In this document: positions 1 to 12,400 of the stretch, one piece after another
Numbering within the stretch: the first letter of the stretch is position 1
Layout of the letters: each line of letters starts with the position of its first letter
Assembly (NCBI GenBank): GCA_023053545.1
Contig: JAKZAN010000104.1
Location: forward strand, 1 to 64,000
Direction of reading: 5' to 3'
Length of the DNA: 64,000 nucleotides
From: Lepidurus packardi
Lineage: Eukaryota > Arthropoda > Branchiopoda > Notostraca > Triopsidae
Position numbers and translations under genes: made by a program
The notes under the pieces: model-generated
The model's input: only the letters and a program-made list of their open reading frames with translations
Database searches by the model: none
What the model was told of the DNA's origin: nothing

Positions 1-214
1 CCCAACCCCAACCCCAACCCCAACCCCAACCCCAACCCCAACCCCAACCCCAACCCCAACCCCCAACCCCAACCCCAACCCCAACCCCAACCCCAACCCC
101 AACCCCAACCCCAACCCCAACCCCAACCCCAACCCCAACCCCAACCCCAACCCCAACCCCAACCCCAACCCCAACCCCAACCCCAACCCCAACCCCAACC
201 CCAACCCCAACCCC
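1..214. repeat. Macronuclear telomere, CCCCAA repeats
   Basis: About 35 tandem CCCCAA units run from the first base to about position 214, where the last unit degrades (CCCCTAACC). One unit near position 60 has five C. The C-rich strand reads 5' to 3' into the chromosome, as expected for the left end of a linear molecule, so the window begins at a true chromosome end. The C4A2 unit is that of Tetrahymena- and Paramecium-type ciliates, not the C4A4 unit of spirotrichs such as Oxytricha. Confidence 0.97.
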
Positions 215-490
215 TAACCATCACTGTCTCCTTTACTGGATTTTTTTATCTTCATTGGTGTAATTCCATTTCTGCGTATTTCTCTATTGCCTGTGGTCCT
301 ACTTGAAAGACCAGATATTTATGGAATCTATATAATTCTTGGGGGGGTTCTTTTGTAAGTATGTCGATAGTTAGTTTAGTATTAGAATCCAATGATGGGG
401 TCCTTATTTCCTCTGTTCTGCTTAAGCTTCATGACTCTACTTTACACTCCAGCCTACTCCTGGTCTTTCTAGCAAGATATCTACTTCACC
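215..490. other. Subtelomeric spacer
   Basis: About 275 bases of AT-rich sequence lie between the telomere and the first start codon. They contain a short G run near 341-347. I see no gene or further repeat. The 5' flank and promoter of the caspase-like gene must lie here, so that gene starts very close to the chromosome end. Confidence 0.6.
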
Positions 491-1279
491 ATGGAACAGC
501 AAGCCACACAGTATCTCCTTTTAATCACCAATGCAGGCCCCTCCGATCGGAGCACACCTAATCTCTCGAACCATAATCAACAACTAGTTAACACCATTAA
601 AGCATCAAGGAAAATACCGAACAACCAGATCCTAGGTCAACGTCTCCACGATGCATACTCAGTCGATGAGGCTCTCAAACACCAGTATAGATATGTCAAG
701 ACCCTTGACACAAGTAAATAGCCAATTCAGGAAAAAACACAGCTGATGAAGAGCATAGCCACAGAACTCAATAATTAGGAGTACAAAAACGTCATCATCT
801 ACTTCAGCGGGAACACTCACCCCCAAACAGGCAACTGGTACTTGTCCAACTCTACCAATCCAGGCGAGGGTATGCTAGCATACCAATAACTCATGAGACT
901 CTGGCGATCCCGCAAAAACTATACGCAACCACGCCATTTGCTAATGATTATCTAAGGTTCGAGTGGGTATGTCTGGGCACGCAAATGCTACAATGATGTT
1001 GCATTCACGGATGTGACTATAATGACCTGCGGCACTGTGGGCCAGAAATGTGCCGACACAGGTGTTGGGGGTTACTTCACCCATAACATTGCTTAAGCGT
1101 TGAAGATTAACAACGTTGCCAGTTTTGTCTTTGAGTAGAATATCGAGCAGAAGCAGAACATAACCCTTCTTGGTGTTCCAGTTCTAATGAATAAAGTCTA
1201 TGGTCTAAGTATTGGCTTCGAAAACTATGAGGATATCCGAAAATCTCATGACGACTTTAGCTACCTGGTTCGATAGTGA
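491..1279 (+). CDS. Caspase-like (C14-fold) protein, probably catalytically inactive
   Basis: A 262-residue protein, intronless, read through several in-frame TAA/TAG (Gln) to TGA. The order of elements fits a caspase/metacaspase-type domain. A first strand (YLLLITNAG) is followed by a strand ending in SGNTH at about residue 105, where the family has the catalytic SGHG. Next comes LLMIIQGSSG, where the family has a DxCxSG-type motif with the nucleophile, and then TCGTVGQ...GGYFTHN, matching the family block before its last helix. Both catalytic positions differ from the active consensus (no SGHG, no Cys in GSSG). I infer a non-peptidase member, a kind found in many protist genomes. Fold assignment is by motif order only. 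The start is the first in-frame ATG of the block. Confidence 0.55.
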
Positions 1280-1323
1280 TGCATTTATCTACCACTAGGC
1301 ACAGCGTAGAAGTTAGAGACAAA

Positions 1324-3157
1324 TCACTTGAAGCACTCCTTAACGAGTTGCTCCCCATTAACAACATTAGTCGTGCAGATCATGATTTCTCGATCGAGTT
1401 TCTGGCTCAGGAACCTCAGAGATTCTATTTCAGGGTAGGTGATACCGCCCAGTACGTACACTAATATTAGCTTCTTCTTCCCCCTTTTTGCATATTCTGA
1501 CTCTTTGAGTTCCGAGTAGTGAGTGGTGCCCTTGACTAAGTCAAACTTGTACTTGTAGTCTGTCCAGCTTCTGGGATACCTTGCGCCTTCCTCTACCATC
1601 CTCGCTCTAAAAATAGCAAATGAGATAAAATAAATAAGCTAAGGATATTTTTTACATCAGGGAGGCGTAGATGATGAAAATATAGTTGTAGTCTGTCGGG
1701 CTGGATAAATCCGCATCCGACTAGATCAGTCTGAACTCATTTTTTAGTTCCGACCAGTTGTTCTTAGAGACGTACTGCTGTATCAATCCTGCTTGTATCA
1801 TGCTACGGAACGCGAAGGAGTATTACAGACCGTAGTTACGGCATATGATTTCCTAGATGCTTTTGAGCTGCTTTTCCTTCAGTCCACCGTGGACTGCAGA
1901 GGCTAGACTGACCCATTTGAGTATGCTTTAGACTGGGTAAAACACTGTAAGTTCTTCAAGAGCCTAGAGGGACACGCTTCCAGTATTTATCATGGAGTTT
2001 TCCTGCGATACCCTCGTGTAGAAGCTAGTATTATGGATCTTCTGCGATACGTCCATGCCGATGTAGAGGTGGTTCTGGCAGAATACGTATTGCCTGAGGT
2101 TGCTCTTGACTTGTTCTTCGAGGGCAGTGATTTCGTTAAGACTTAATTCGCTCTTCTTCTTTTCCTTGGCCTCCTGTATTTATCCCTTGAGTCTCTTGCA
2201 GATGACTTCTGCGTCTTTGATGAAGAAGTTGATGTACTTATTGCGGAATTCCGAGTAGTACTTGTCCAGTGGGTTGCAAATCAGATAGGGTGCTTTTCCA
2301 TCCTTGGCCCCTCCGGATTCATTGACCAGTTCGCTTGGTACTGTGATCTGATTGAGTTTGATGGGATAGAAATTGTCGATCAGGCCTTCATAGGTGAAAG
2401 GCGTCAGCATCGGAGTCACCAGATCACACTCTCTGTCGAACAAGAATAGACTAATCTCGTACTAGCTTTCCTTCTTTTAGTACTTCTCCTCGTCCAACTC
2501 ATTAAGTTTCTCCCGCATGAGCTGGACAACAGTGTGGGCATTATCACCCTTTGCGAAAGTATATTTGAACATTCCGAGAGCACTCTGCAACTTCAGAATG
2601 GACTAGACAACCAGTTTGACTGCCATTTGGTCCTTCTCCACGTTCATTTTGTAGAAACAATTGTCGAACTCAAGACTAAGTAGATCCTTCTCCAGTGGAA
2701 TCAAGTCGAAATTCAGACTTTCAACTTTGATGCTGGAGAGGACACCCGCAGCCTCAAGGATATCTGCAGCCAAGAAGGTCTTCTTGGGGGACAAGAGAAG
2801 GAAGTACTATTTTTTGATGTTTCTGGATTTATTATCTAGGATCATGCGTGAGACTTTGCGGATGCTTTCATTATGTGGTCTGAGTAGGAAGACAACTACT
2901 GAGTTGGTTGAGACGTCCTGGACTGATTCTGCATCTTTATCATCGAACTAGAAGAGATAGGTTTCCCGGATGCTATTTTTATTTTTGAATGGCTCGAGGT
3001 CGTGGGCATAGATGAAGTTCAGAATGTCCAGGAGATTCTGGTCGATGTAGAGTGTTTTGTCTTAGATCGGGAACTAGAAGAACATGCGCTGGAGTTTAAC
3101 CTTGACGAACTCAAGTAGTTCGAGAGTGTCGAAGGCGGGTGGCTTCTGTGGATTCAT
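1324..3157 (-). CDS. VPS33: VPS33 family Sec1/Munc18 protein (HOPS/CORVET subunit)
   Basis: A 594-residue Sec1/Munc18-family protein, close to the length of VPS33 in other eukaryotes. Diagnostic blocks are LFDRECDLVTPMLTPFTYEG at about residues 235-255, the family signature for VPS33, and LVYVLGGITYPEIESLRFLS near the C terminus. VPS33 is the SNARE-binding subunit of the HOPS and CORVET tethers, which drive fusion at endosomes, lysosomes and phagosomes. One 49-nt intron (1607-1655, GT-AG) restores the frame near the 3' end: exon 1 is 3157-1656 and exon 2 is 1606-1324. Several in-frame TAA/TAG are read as Gln, and the stop is TGA. The gene is tail-to-tail with the caspase-like gene, with only about 45 bases between stops. 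Confidence 0.9.
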
Positions 3158-3581
3158 AATGGTTAAAACGAGATATCCAAAATACTATGGACAATGGTCG
3201 TCAGCAATAGGCTAAACCGAAATCATTATTGCTTTTTCAGATAAATGTATATCCCCACAGAGGGATGGGGTTGATGCTGCGATTTAGATAGTCGAAACAA
3301 CCTCTGATGATGAGAAATACGGAATACTATCCTAAACCAACTCTGGTTTTTTGTTTTTTTCGCAACTCAGTAGTCTAGTATCACGTATTCTTAGAATAGA
3401 AAAAACAAGACATAGGAGGAGGGGGACATAAAATATGTATAGGCATATGGGAGGGTAGTGCGAAGACATAAATTAATCAAATTTGTTACAGGTTACAATG
3501 AGAGAGATCTAAGGATGACAGAAAAAATGGCTAGCAAACTCAACAATCGTTCAGGAAAGCATGCACGCTCCCCTGAAAATC
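3158..3581. other. Intergenic spacer upstream of VPS33
   Basis: About 420 bases between the VPS33 start and the stop of the next minus-strand gene. AT-rich, with short T and G runs near 3350 and 3420. It should hold the VPS33 promoter. I see no further gene in it. Confidence 0.5.
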
Positions 3582-3977
3582 TCAGACCATCTTGGAGATT
3601 CGGTGTTTTCTTTCCTTGCGGCGAGGGGCTACTTACTAAACCCCGAACTACTGGTATATCTCGCCTTATTCTTGGATTAGATCATCAACATAAAGTATGT
3701 TTTGGCTGTTCTGGGTCGTGATGTTTTAGCCCTTGCTGGGAGACAGTCGGTCTGTTGCATGCTCATCGACTACCATCAGATCGTGATGAGAGTCATCTCG
3801 GCTGCTTTCGCCGAACATGATTCTGGTGCTTTTGATTTTCTTACCCCTCTTGCTGGATGGGGGTTGGACGAGAACGACAGTGGAGTTGAGACTATTAGGC
3901 TGGGAATCTGGGGGATGTTATTGGGAGAGGTTATGGAGTTTGAGGTTAAAAGTGGGTGTAGATTCGGAAGAACCCAT
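3582..3977 (-). CDS. Small hypothetical protein, polar and low-complexity
   Basis: A 131-codon reading frame from ATG to TGA with several internal TAA/TAG (Gln). The product is rich in Ser, Asn, Gln and basic residues and has a basic C-terminal tail (PRRKERKHRISKMV). It has no signal peptide or membrane segment and no recognised domain. It was kept because the residue composition looks protein-like, it shares the strand of its neighbours, and the opposite-strand frames here do not end in TGA sensibly. Under code 6, chance frames of this length are not rare, so it may be spurious. Confidence 0.4.
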
Positions 3978-4261
3978 GAGGAGTGGGAGCAGTATAGGGG
4001 TAGGGTGGTATTTTAATTATATTTTTTAATGTAGCTATAAACAGGCACAGGGACCCAGCTGGATGAACAGCAATCGCCCGTAGTCACACATTAAGCTCCC
4101 TTTAGTCCCCTCCATATATAATATGTTTAATTAGATGTATGGCAGAAGGCCCTAATAAAATTATAGTGAACCCATCCTTTTCGGATACGCAATTCCGTCG
4201 AAATCTTTTCTTAACATTTTCACAATATTATCAGTGTCCAATTAGTCTGGCGATACAAGGG

Positions 4262-6830
4262 TCAGTTGAAGCCGATCTTTTGGAAGAACCGCCTCACATG
4301 CTCACAATGCTTCTTCTATTTCTCACAACTACATTTCTCATGCAGTCGTAGAATCCTCTTATACGCTCGCAGCAACTCCTGGGGAGTCAGCTCACAATCA
4401 TCCTGTGCCAGGTTCTACCGCACCCGTATGAAGCTATACGGTTGCCTAAACATGTGTTTGACCTGTACATATCCTTGATGGTTCTTCGCCTTGATCTTCC
4501 GAAGGTGGTAGTACAACTCCGTGACCTCAACTAAGACTGCGTGTTCATGCGTGTCAGTTTTAGCGAGGTTTAATTGCAGAGAAGTCAAGTTTCTTTGGAG
4601 CTGTTTGGCACTCTTGACCACTCTATTGACCTTGATTTTCTTCTGATCTGCTGCCCATTGCAGTTGCTCAAAGTTGTGTGCCTGTTCTTCCCCGAAAAAT
4701 ATCTCTAGATCCTGTTCTGTGAACTCTATTTTATCAGGAACTACTGAAACTCTCTTTTAGAGAATCTATTTAAGGTCGGTTTCTCTTGGAATTGTAGCGG
4801 GGTACCTTGACGTATTCTCACTCGAAATGAGTTCAGACTTGGCCGAGCTGCCGGGTTCCTTATCATCTGTCTTCAGCCGTGATTAGTCTTGATGGAAATT
4901 TAAGGTCTTAACCATTCTCTTCGCATCAGTGTTCTTCGTAGCTGACATTCCTTATTGGGAATTATTAATGTTGGTTATCGAGTGTCGAGCCAAATTCTTA
5001 ATGCTCGCCTCATTTTTGTTGTTCGCCATTATGTTCTTTGGGGTCAGTGATGGTCTGCTGATTCTGATGCTTACTGCTTCTTGTGGCTTATCTGACTTAT
5101 TATTTTTCTGGAATTCTAAGTCGTCCAAGCGCATACGAGTACTGTTTCTGTTCTAACGACTGGATAGATTTTTCTTGGGGTCGATGGCGATCGATATAAC
5201 TTGGTTTGAGGATAGAGAAGGATTTGAACGTGGAGGCATGCCGGATAAATTATTGTTCTAGAATTGACCATTGAGGGGAGTACAGTAATCGGGTTCCTCG
5301 ACTTCTAAGATTTCCTCATTGGAAAAGCTTTCTGATTTCGAGGCCGCAATGCTCGTGAATCCTTTGACGATATCGTTTCTCGGACTAGAGTAATCCTCCT
5401 AAACCAGCCCAGCCAGCTGTGCTACGTTGAACATTTTGCTTTTGCTCTTGCTCTTCTGCCTTGAAGTTGGACACTGTTCCTCTTTAGCTGTAATATTCAC
5501 TTTCACATTCGCGGTGGCGGGAGGCTGCTTTTACTCGACATGGTTGGCATTGTTGGTTAGACTCTTCAGCACAGCATGACTCAGCTGTACAGACTTCCTC
5601 TCGATAATATCATCCTTCTATTTCAGTCTATATTTGGTGTCCACAATAGCTTCTGTAGCTTGTTTTAGTTGTTATTTCAGACTAAAGATCTCTTAGTGGA
5701 GCAAGTTCATCATAGTATCATTTGGACGTGGCTCGTTCTTGGGCGGTTTGAAGGCTATTTTATATGAGGATTCTCGAAAGTGTTTGTTTTCCTCCGCGAA
5801 GTCGTGGATGACTCCGTTGGTCATGGTGCCTTGGCAGACCATGGTCTTTTTCTGCTTCTTGTTGGACTTCAATGTCTAAATTAACTTCATCTTCATCTTT
5901 GAGAACATTGACATGCTTCTATCCAGAGCTATCTATTTTCTATTTTTGGAGCTCTACGTAAGAGCGTCATTCTATAAGTAGGCCGAAAGGAAATTGGTTA
6001 TATCTTTTTCCTCCTTCAGCTTGGTTTCAACGAGTTCCGTGTAGTCTTTGGTGTACTTAGAGTGTGTAGCCAACACCGAAAGAGACTACTTGAGGATGTT
6101 AGAAGCGCATGAATAAGTAGCACCCAACGTTTTCTCTTTGCTCTTACTCACCTCATTCATGAGCTAGTTGATCCTTTAGTCTTCTTCGGTGTGGTCTTTA
6201 TCGATGTACTTTTCCAAACCTTATAGAATGAAGCGACCCCGTTCGAGATCTCGGTACTTATTTTTGATATTTTCGAGATGAGTGTCGTGGTCTTATCCAG
6301 AAGGTAGGACAAATTAGAACTTATTCCGACTTCCAGTAGCAGTAGGAGATGCTTTCTAAGCTAAGCTTTTCCCGCTATTTTTGAGGAGGTATTTGATGAT
6401 AAACAGCATTTGGTAGAAGAGTTTGGCCATGAAAACACCAGCTTCTCCAACCTCGATTTATTAGAATGATTCGCAGAGTTCTAAAGAACACAGAAAAGTA
6501 AAACGATGAAGTAAGTAGAGTAAATTTACAGGTAATGGAAATTTCGTAGTAGTTAAAAATGATGTTGATGCTTTTCAGGAGTTCTAGAGGCTCGGTGTAG
6601 GACTCCAGCATAGACCGGATTTTGCTGTCAAGGTTATAGCAACCCTGGAGTCTCTCTATGGCTTTGTGGCGAAGTCTGTGGATAGGGTGATTAGATTGTT
6701 TAGAATGGGAGGTAATTATTGGGAATGGTTGATATCTTAAAAAAAGTAGGAGGGAAGCAAAGACATGGTTCTTACGTCTGCAGAGGATCAGCTTTATATT
6801 CGGGGGTGTTTGCGATCCCCCCAAACTCAT
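4262..6830 (-). CDS. Uncharacterised coiled-coil/disordered protein
   Basis: A protein of about 839 residues from ATG at 6830 to TGA at 4262. The N-terminal ~250 residues look folded and helical (blocks such as YTEPLELLKSINIIFNYYEI and FMAKLFYQMLFIIKYLLKN). The middle is polar and probably disordered, with many Ser/Asn/Lys. The C-terminal ~150 residues are helical and charged (SAKQLQRNLTSLQLNLAK; LLRAYKRILRLHEKC). A 49-nt intron is placed at about 6485-6533, with clear GTAAAT and TTTAG ends and an in-frame join. The first ~70 codons are less certain because a possible GTAAGA donor near 6775 might mark another intron. I do not recognise the family. Confidence 0.7.
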
Positions 6831-7005
6831 AGTCTTAGTCTTGGTTTTCCATTTTCTAGAATTTTACATAAACTTAACCAAATCACTTTTTTACTCTATC
6901 CGACTGTTATCTACGGATTTTCATTTCTAACTATTAGGCGAATAGATATTGTTCTATAAATGGCAGTTTCGCCTATCAGAAATACACACACTCAACTCTC
7001 TGATG

Positions 7006-9161
7006 TCAGGCTTTCTTGTTCCGTGAGGCTGCTCTCTCGAATTCCTCGTCTCCCAGGTGGATGTCTATGTTCCGTTATCTCTTCAACTTTGGAGGATCTG
7101 TCTTCACTGAGTTTCTCACGTTTTATAGGGCTCTCACAATTTTGGACTTCACGAAGTCGTTGGCAGACTGGCTTTTCCTCATCTAATCGATCAGATAGTC
7201 GATGATGTCGTCCTCTGCCTTGCAATGCAGTACAAAGAGTGTCTCCAGGAGTACACTATAGCTAAGGGAGTTATTTCCCTTAGTTTGAACCAGAACCTCA
7301 ACTATCTTGGGGCTCTTCATCCCCTCTTTAAGGTCCTTTCGGATCTCATCATTGTCGACATAGACCTTGGTGAGTATATTTAGAGTTTGCAAAGCTGAGA
7401 GCACAGCCTGTTTGTGGCGACCAAATGAGCCCACAATCCTGTCGACAATTGGTTTGGCTTTTTGAGAGAGCAAGGTGGTCTGGGCTTGGACGAGCCCATG
7501 CATAACAATGAGGAGTTGCAAGGTGACTGTAGTGGTAGGTTCAAGGAAGACATTCAAGAAAAGGGTTTGAGCGGTAGAAGTCATGGGGTGTGTTTCGGAG
7601 TCATCGACGAATCGGGAGAGAATGTCAGCATACTGTACAATTAAAATATAATATTGAGTGGACATTGAGGTACTTTGTTTCTATAGGTAGTCTTCTGTTT
7701 AGCTGCAAGTTTGATAAATAGTTGAATTAAGGGGTAACGTAGTGTTTTCTCCACTTCCGAGTAGCAGTACCCTTTGAAATACTTTCCTGAGACGTTCAAG
7801 CTTCCAATTATCAGGTCTAGGCAATGAGCCACTATCTCACCCAGTTCTTCGAAACTCTTGACCCTGGACTTGCTTGAAATTTTGAAGTCTTTCTAATCCT
7901 CGTATGCCTTAATGTTTGCTATCAGTATCTCATAGACTTCCTTCTAAGCCAGCCGCCCACATACTGCATTCTGCATCTATTGAGTATTGGAGACAAAAGT
8001 ATCGACATGTTTTGCGATTTTGAGAATCTCATTCAGCAAGCGATATGCAGATATGTCCTGCAGTCTCAACAGCGCGAACATATCATTAAGGTAGTCGTTT
8101 CCCCGTTCTCCTGCCATGTAGCTGAGGATTTCTCTGTATCCCTGCAGGATCATAAGTGTGTGGTTGCGCAGACCGGTTTATTCTAGAACATGTCCCAACA
8201 CACAGTCACGTAGATACTCGAGACGATATACCAGCTGAACTTTGCGCAAGACTTCTTCGTTCTTGAAGGGGACCACTTCGATGAACCTGACTTTCTTTGT
8301 TACCCACTCTCGATGTCTGGGTCGGGTTTTCGAGAAGTTCCGATCATCTAGAAAACAGGATGTGTTATTATGTGGTTTTGCGCAGGAAAGGTACATTCAA
8401 GGACGCCGAGCACGAACAGGTAATACTCGTCTGAAAGGAGTTCCTGGATGAGTTCAGGGTTGGCGTAACCCACTACCATTGCCATGAAGTCGAAGTAGGT
8501 TTGGAGAATCGAGATGTCTTCTGGGTTCTGAGATGCTTCTAGGTCAATGAAGAGTCGGCGGAGTTTGGGCAGGAGGTCTCGTTTGATCAGGAAGATTGAT
8601 GAGATTCGGTCGACCTTCTATATATCCGGAATATTGCGGAGTTCAAGCAAGATTTGGTGGAGGGTGGAAGGAGAAGGTTATGGTATTTTGAATTCGAGCA
8701 TGCAGGGGCCGGGGATTTTGGGCTTGATTTCCAAGGCTTCCGTCGTCAAGTATTGCTGGATCTTTTCCCAGATCGCCTGTGCACCGGCAGCGTCCCTGAA
8801 GCTCAGTGCCATTTCGACGTTTTCTTTGATGTGCCACCATTTTACGATGCTCATTTCTGTGAGTCGGGTTGTTAACAAACGATCGTTATATCATTGGGCT
8901 TACGATCTGCATCCTCCTCGTCCCTGGTGAAGAAGTAGATGTTGTCGGTCATAGTGACTTCATAGAAGGGATTGGGCTGTTCGGGGTTTTCGCTGATGAA
9001 GCGCAGTTTAAAAAGATTCTAAAGTAAAGGGTACGAGTGGGCACCTCCTCCTTGACAAACATGGGCATGCCTGTGGCTTGCTCAAGCCATTCCACGTCCT
9101 CTTCCGAGTGGCTGACGAGCTGGTAAAGTTTGGCTTGGAGCACGAACGGTCGTCTGGTCAT
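7006..9161 (-). CDS. PP4R3: Protein phosphatase 4 regulatory subunit 3 (SMEK/PP4R3)
   Basis: A 664-residue product after four introns: 9019-9044 (26 nt, tentative), 8857-8903 (47 nt), 8348-8394 (47 nt) and 7633-7673 (41 nt). The N terminus is a RanBP1/EVH1-like domain ending in MALSFRDAAGAQAIWEKIQQ, matching the family block (LSFQEKAGCDEIWEKICQ). The central DUF625/ARM-type region contains LEYDRNFSKTRPRHREW across the 8348-8394 intron and KVRFIEVVPFKNEEVLRKV. PP4R3 targets the PP4 catalytic subunit to substrates in DNA repair and centrosome control. The short basic tail lacks the long acidic C terminus of animal SMEKs. The intron joins are supported by family sequence continuing across them; only the 26-nt one rests mainly on frame. 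Confidence 0.9.
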
Positions 9162-9471
9162 TGGGTGTCTGCTTCTGTTGTACTTGCGTATTTGTGATTT
9201 TGAGTGTGATCAGTAATTATTATTATTTTGCTGGACCAAGCCTATCAATCTATTTGAGTGATCGTGCTATTCGCTGATCCATCAGAGAACCTTCTACGTC
9301 AAGAAGAAGTCCCCCTCTCAAAATCATAAGTTTTTATTTTAGCTACATATATCTGTATGAGTTGTATACCACCTGGCAGCGAGGTGGTCCTGGCGATGAT
9401 CTTACGCATATATATCTATCGATAATAGTTGAATCTGAGTTAAGATAAAGCACACAATCATTCAATGTCAA
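9162..9471. other. Intergenic spacer
   Basis: About 310 AT-rich bases between the PP4R3 start and the stop of the giant cysteine-rich gene. Probably the PP4R3 promoter together with the 3' end of the giant gene. I see no gene. Confidence 0.5.
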
Positions 9472-12400
9472 TCAAGGGTTGTAAGTTATACGCACCATGA
9501 GGCATTGCTCGAGTCCCAATGTTAAAGAGGTCCCTCGGATTCGGATGCCCCTGCTTTTGACCCTTGGTAGTCCGATCACATTCATCTCTGAGTCCAGTGA
9601 CACCATGGATCCGTAGAAGGGATTCGTCCACACATCATTTATTAGCAGATCCATTTCCACTTAACTGGGCAGGTTATAGCAACCTTCAGCGCACTTCTTG
9701 ATGTAGACATCGGTCAGTGTAACATCAGATGCAGACTTAAAGGTGAGCGACTCTTCGGTATTGTTCACAACTCCTTCGGCCCTGTAGTATCCATTCTCTG
9801 ATCGGTCCTGGATTGAAGGTCTTTTCGAAATGGTATCTTTGATATCGCAAATACTATTGAATGATCTCGATCTCTAGTCGATACTTTCAGTCACGATGCA
9901 CCTTTTAAGAACACTGATATATTTTGTGCCTGCTGCACAGCTCTCACAGACCTGACCCTCACGATTGAATTTAGGTTTCTGTGCAGGGCATTCAATACAG
10001 CGGGACGATGAATGGTCGTAAATCGGTGTTTCTTCAGGGCACTTGATGCATGTAGTTTTCACAGTGTATGTGTCAGTAGGACAAACATCCACACAAGTGT
10101 CTTCGAACATGAAAGAACCAGAAGTACAGTTTTATAAGCACTTTCCTTGGATGAGGTAGGCGCCATCGAAGCAACTCGTGCACACATCGAAGCTTTCACA
10201 CGTCAGACACCTAGGATTGCAGGTACTGCACTTTCCATGATGCATATATTGTCCAGGAAGACATTCGACGACGCACGTGTTATCGTTTTGGAGGAAAGTT
10301 CCATTTCGGCATTTTCTGCACTGGTTATTCTTGGGCCCGAAACATTACTCGCAGTTTTGGTGGCAGTCATCGCAAACAGAGTCGCAGCTATACTGACCCG
10401 AAAGACAGCTCTTCTGGCATGAAGTGCCGATCAGTTTGAATCCTGGGGAACAGGAAGTACACTTCTCTGGAGACTTCGAACACGTTAAACACGATCTATC
10501 ACAAGCTTTGCAAAGTTGATCATGGAAGAAAGTCCCAGAAGCGCAACTTGTACATTCGAGATTTGTAGGGCCTTGACAGGTTTCACACGATTAGTGACAT
10601 TTTTGGCAGATCGTCCCTTGAGGATAGGTTCCCTTCGCACACTACAAGATGCACTTCCCTTTGATCAGATTGTAAGGAGGTTGACACTTCGTACAGATAT
10701 TGTTCGCACACATCTGACAATTTTATTCGCACTTGGTACATTCTCCTTGGCTGATTTGATAGCCCACTGGACACTCCTGCAGACAGATTCCTGCGTGTAG
10801 CAGATATTTTTCATTGCAGGCTGTACATTTTTCGGGACTTTGGCAGGCAGCACACGTGTGTGGACACTTAACGCAATGATTGTGGATATTCCGGAAAGAT
10901 CCTCGAGGACAAACATTGGAACACTGGTTGTTCTGATCGAGAACGAACTAAGGACTACATTTTTGGCAGATGTTGCGGTGTTGACACTCGACGCAACCTT
11001 CAGAGCAACGTTGACAGGTGTTCTCCTTTCTAAAAGTGCCAGATAGGCATTGTTTCAGACATCTTCCTGAGTAAGGGTCTAACACAAACCCATTAGAGCA
11101 GGCCAAGCAAAGCTTATCATTGACACAGCGTTTACATCCACTTGAGCACTGCATACAGGTTTCATTGTTCCAATATCGTTCCTTATTGCAGAGTTCACAG
11201 GTACCGAACTCAGTCATTTCATAATTCTGACTACAATTCATACATTTCATGGGGCTCTCGCATGATATACAGTTTTTGCTGCATTTGGAACATATTTTCT
11301 GTTCGAGATCTTCAAATAGGCCAAGCCCACATTTGGACATGCATCGTCGATTGTCGAATAGGAAAAATCCAGGTTTGCAGGCAGAACATCTGCCGTTTGA
11401 GTCACAGGATGAGCATTCTTGGTCACACCCCACACATATGTTAGTTTCTGAGCGATAGAAGCCCATGGGGCACAGCTACACACATATTCCCGAAGACAGC
11501 GAATATCCTGGTTTACATTTATGGCAGATTTTATCATTAGAACAATCTATGCAGGATGAAGGACAGACTTGGCACGAGTTCTCAGCCAAATAGGTGCCAG
11601 TAAGGCAGGAAGTTCTGCACTCTTGCGCAACGGTAAGGACAAACCCAGATGCACAAGTAGTACAGAGCTGATTATCCGAGCATGTGAGGCAGTTCGAAGG
11701 GCATCTCACGCACTTACCTTCTTTGATGTAGGAGTCAAGGGGACATTCAGCAACACATGTGAACTGGTTATTCAAAGCATATCCCTTGATGCATGAAATT
11801 GAGTTAATGGCAGAGTCGCAAGCTGCAGAATTGGCTGGGCAGTCTACACAGTAGAGATTGAAGGAATATTGTCCAAGAGGGCACTGCTTGACGCATCTAT
11901 TATTGCGGTCTAAACTCCATCCAGGTTTACAGCTGGTGCAATAAGCAGGGTCATTGAAACATGTTCCACAGTTCTCGCTGCATTGGATGATGGAGTCGTC
12001 TATAACAGGCTAGCATTGTTTGTTTACCAAAGTAAAGGGAGGCAAACATTATTCACATGTTTGGGCATTCAGACACTTGGCACATCTGGGATCACAGATC
12101 TGACATTCCTGATTGACGGCATAGAATGCAGTGGGACAATTTTAGACGCAAATATTGCGATAAAGACTGAAGCCTTCCGTACAAGTAGTGCACTCATGTG
12201 CTGATTTTATGCATGATTTACAGTTAATAGAACACTTTTCGCAAACTCCGGAGTGCTAGTTGGGGTAGTACCCAGGCTTACAGGAAACTTCGCAGGATTG
12301 CTCGCTGAGGTAGAAACCAGTGTTGCAAGAAATACAGGTAGTTGGAGAGTTACGACAGTTGAGGCACTTTGGACTGCACTTAAGGCAAGTTGAATTGGCT

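Noticed and set aside
8547-8930. 127-codon plus-strand frame
   Set aside because: It overlaps the PP4R3 exon block (ALSFRDAAGAQAIWEKI) on the other strand, which has clear family identity.
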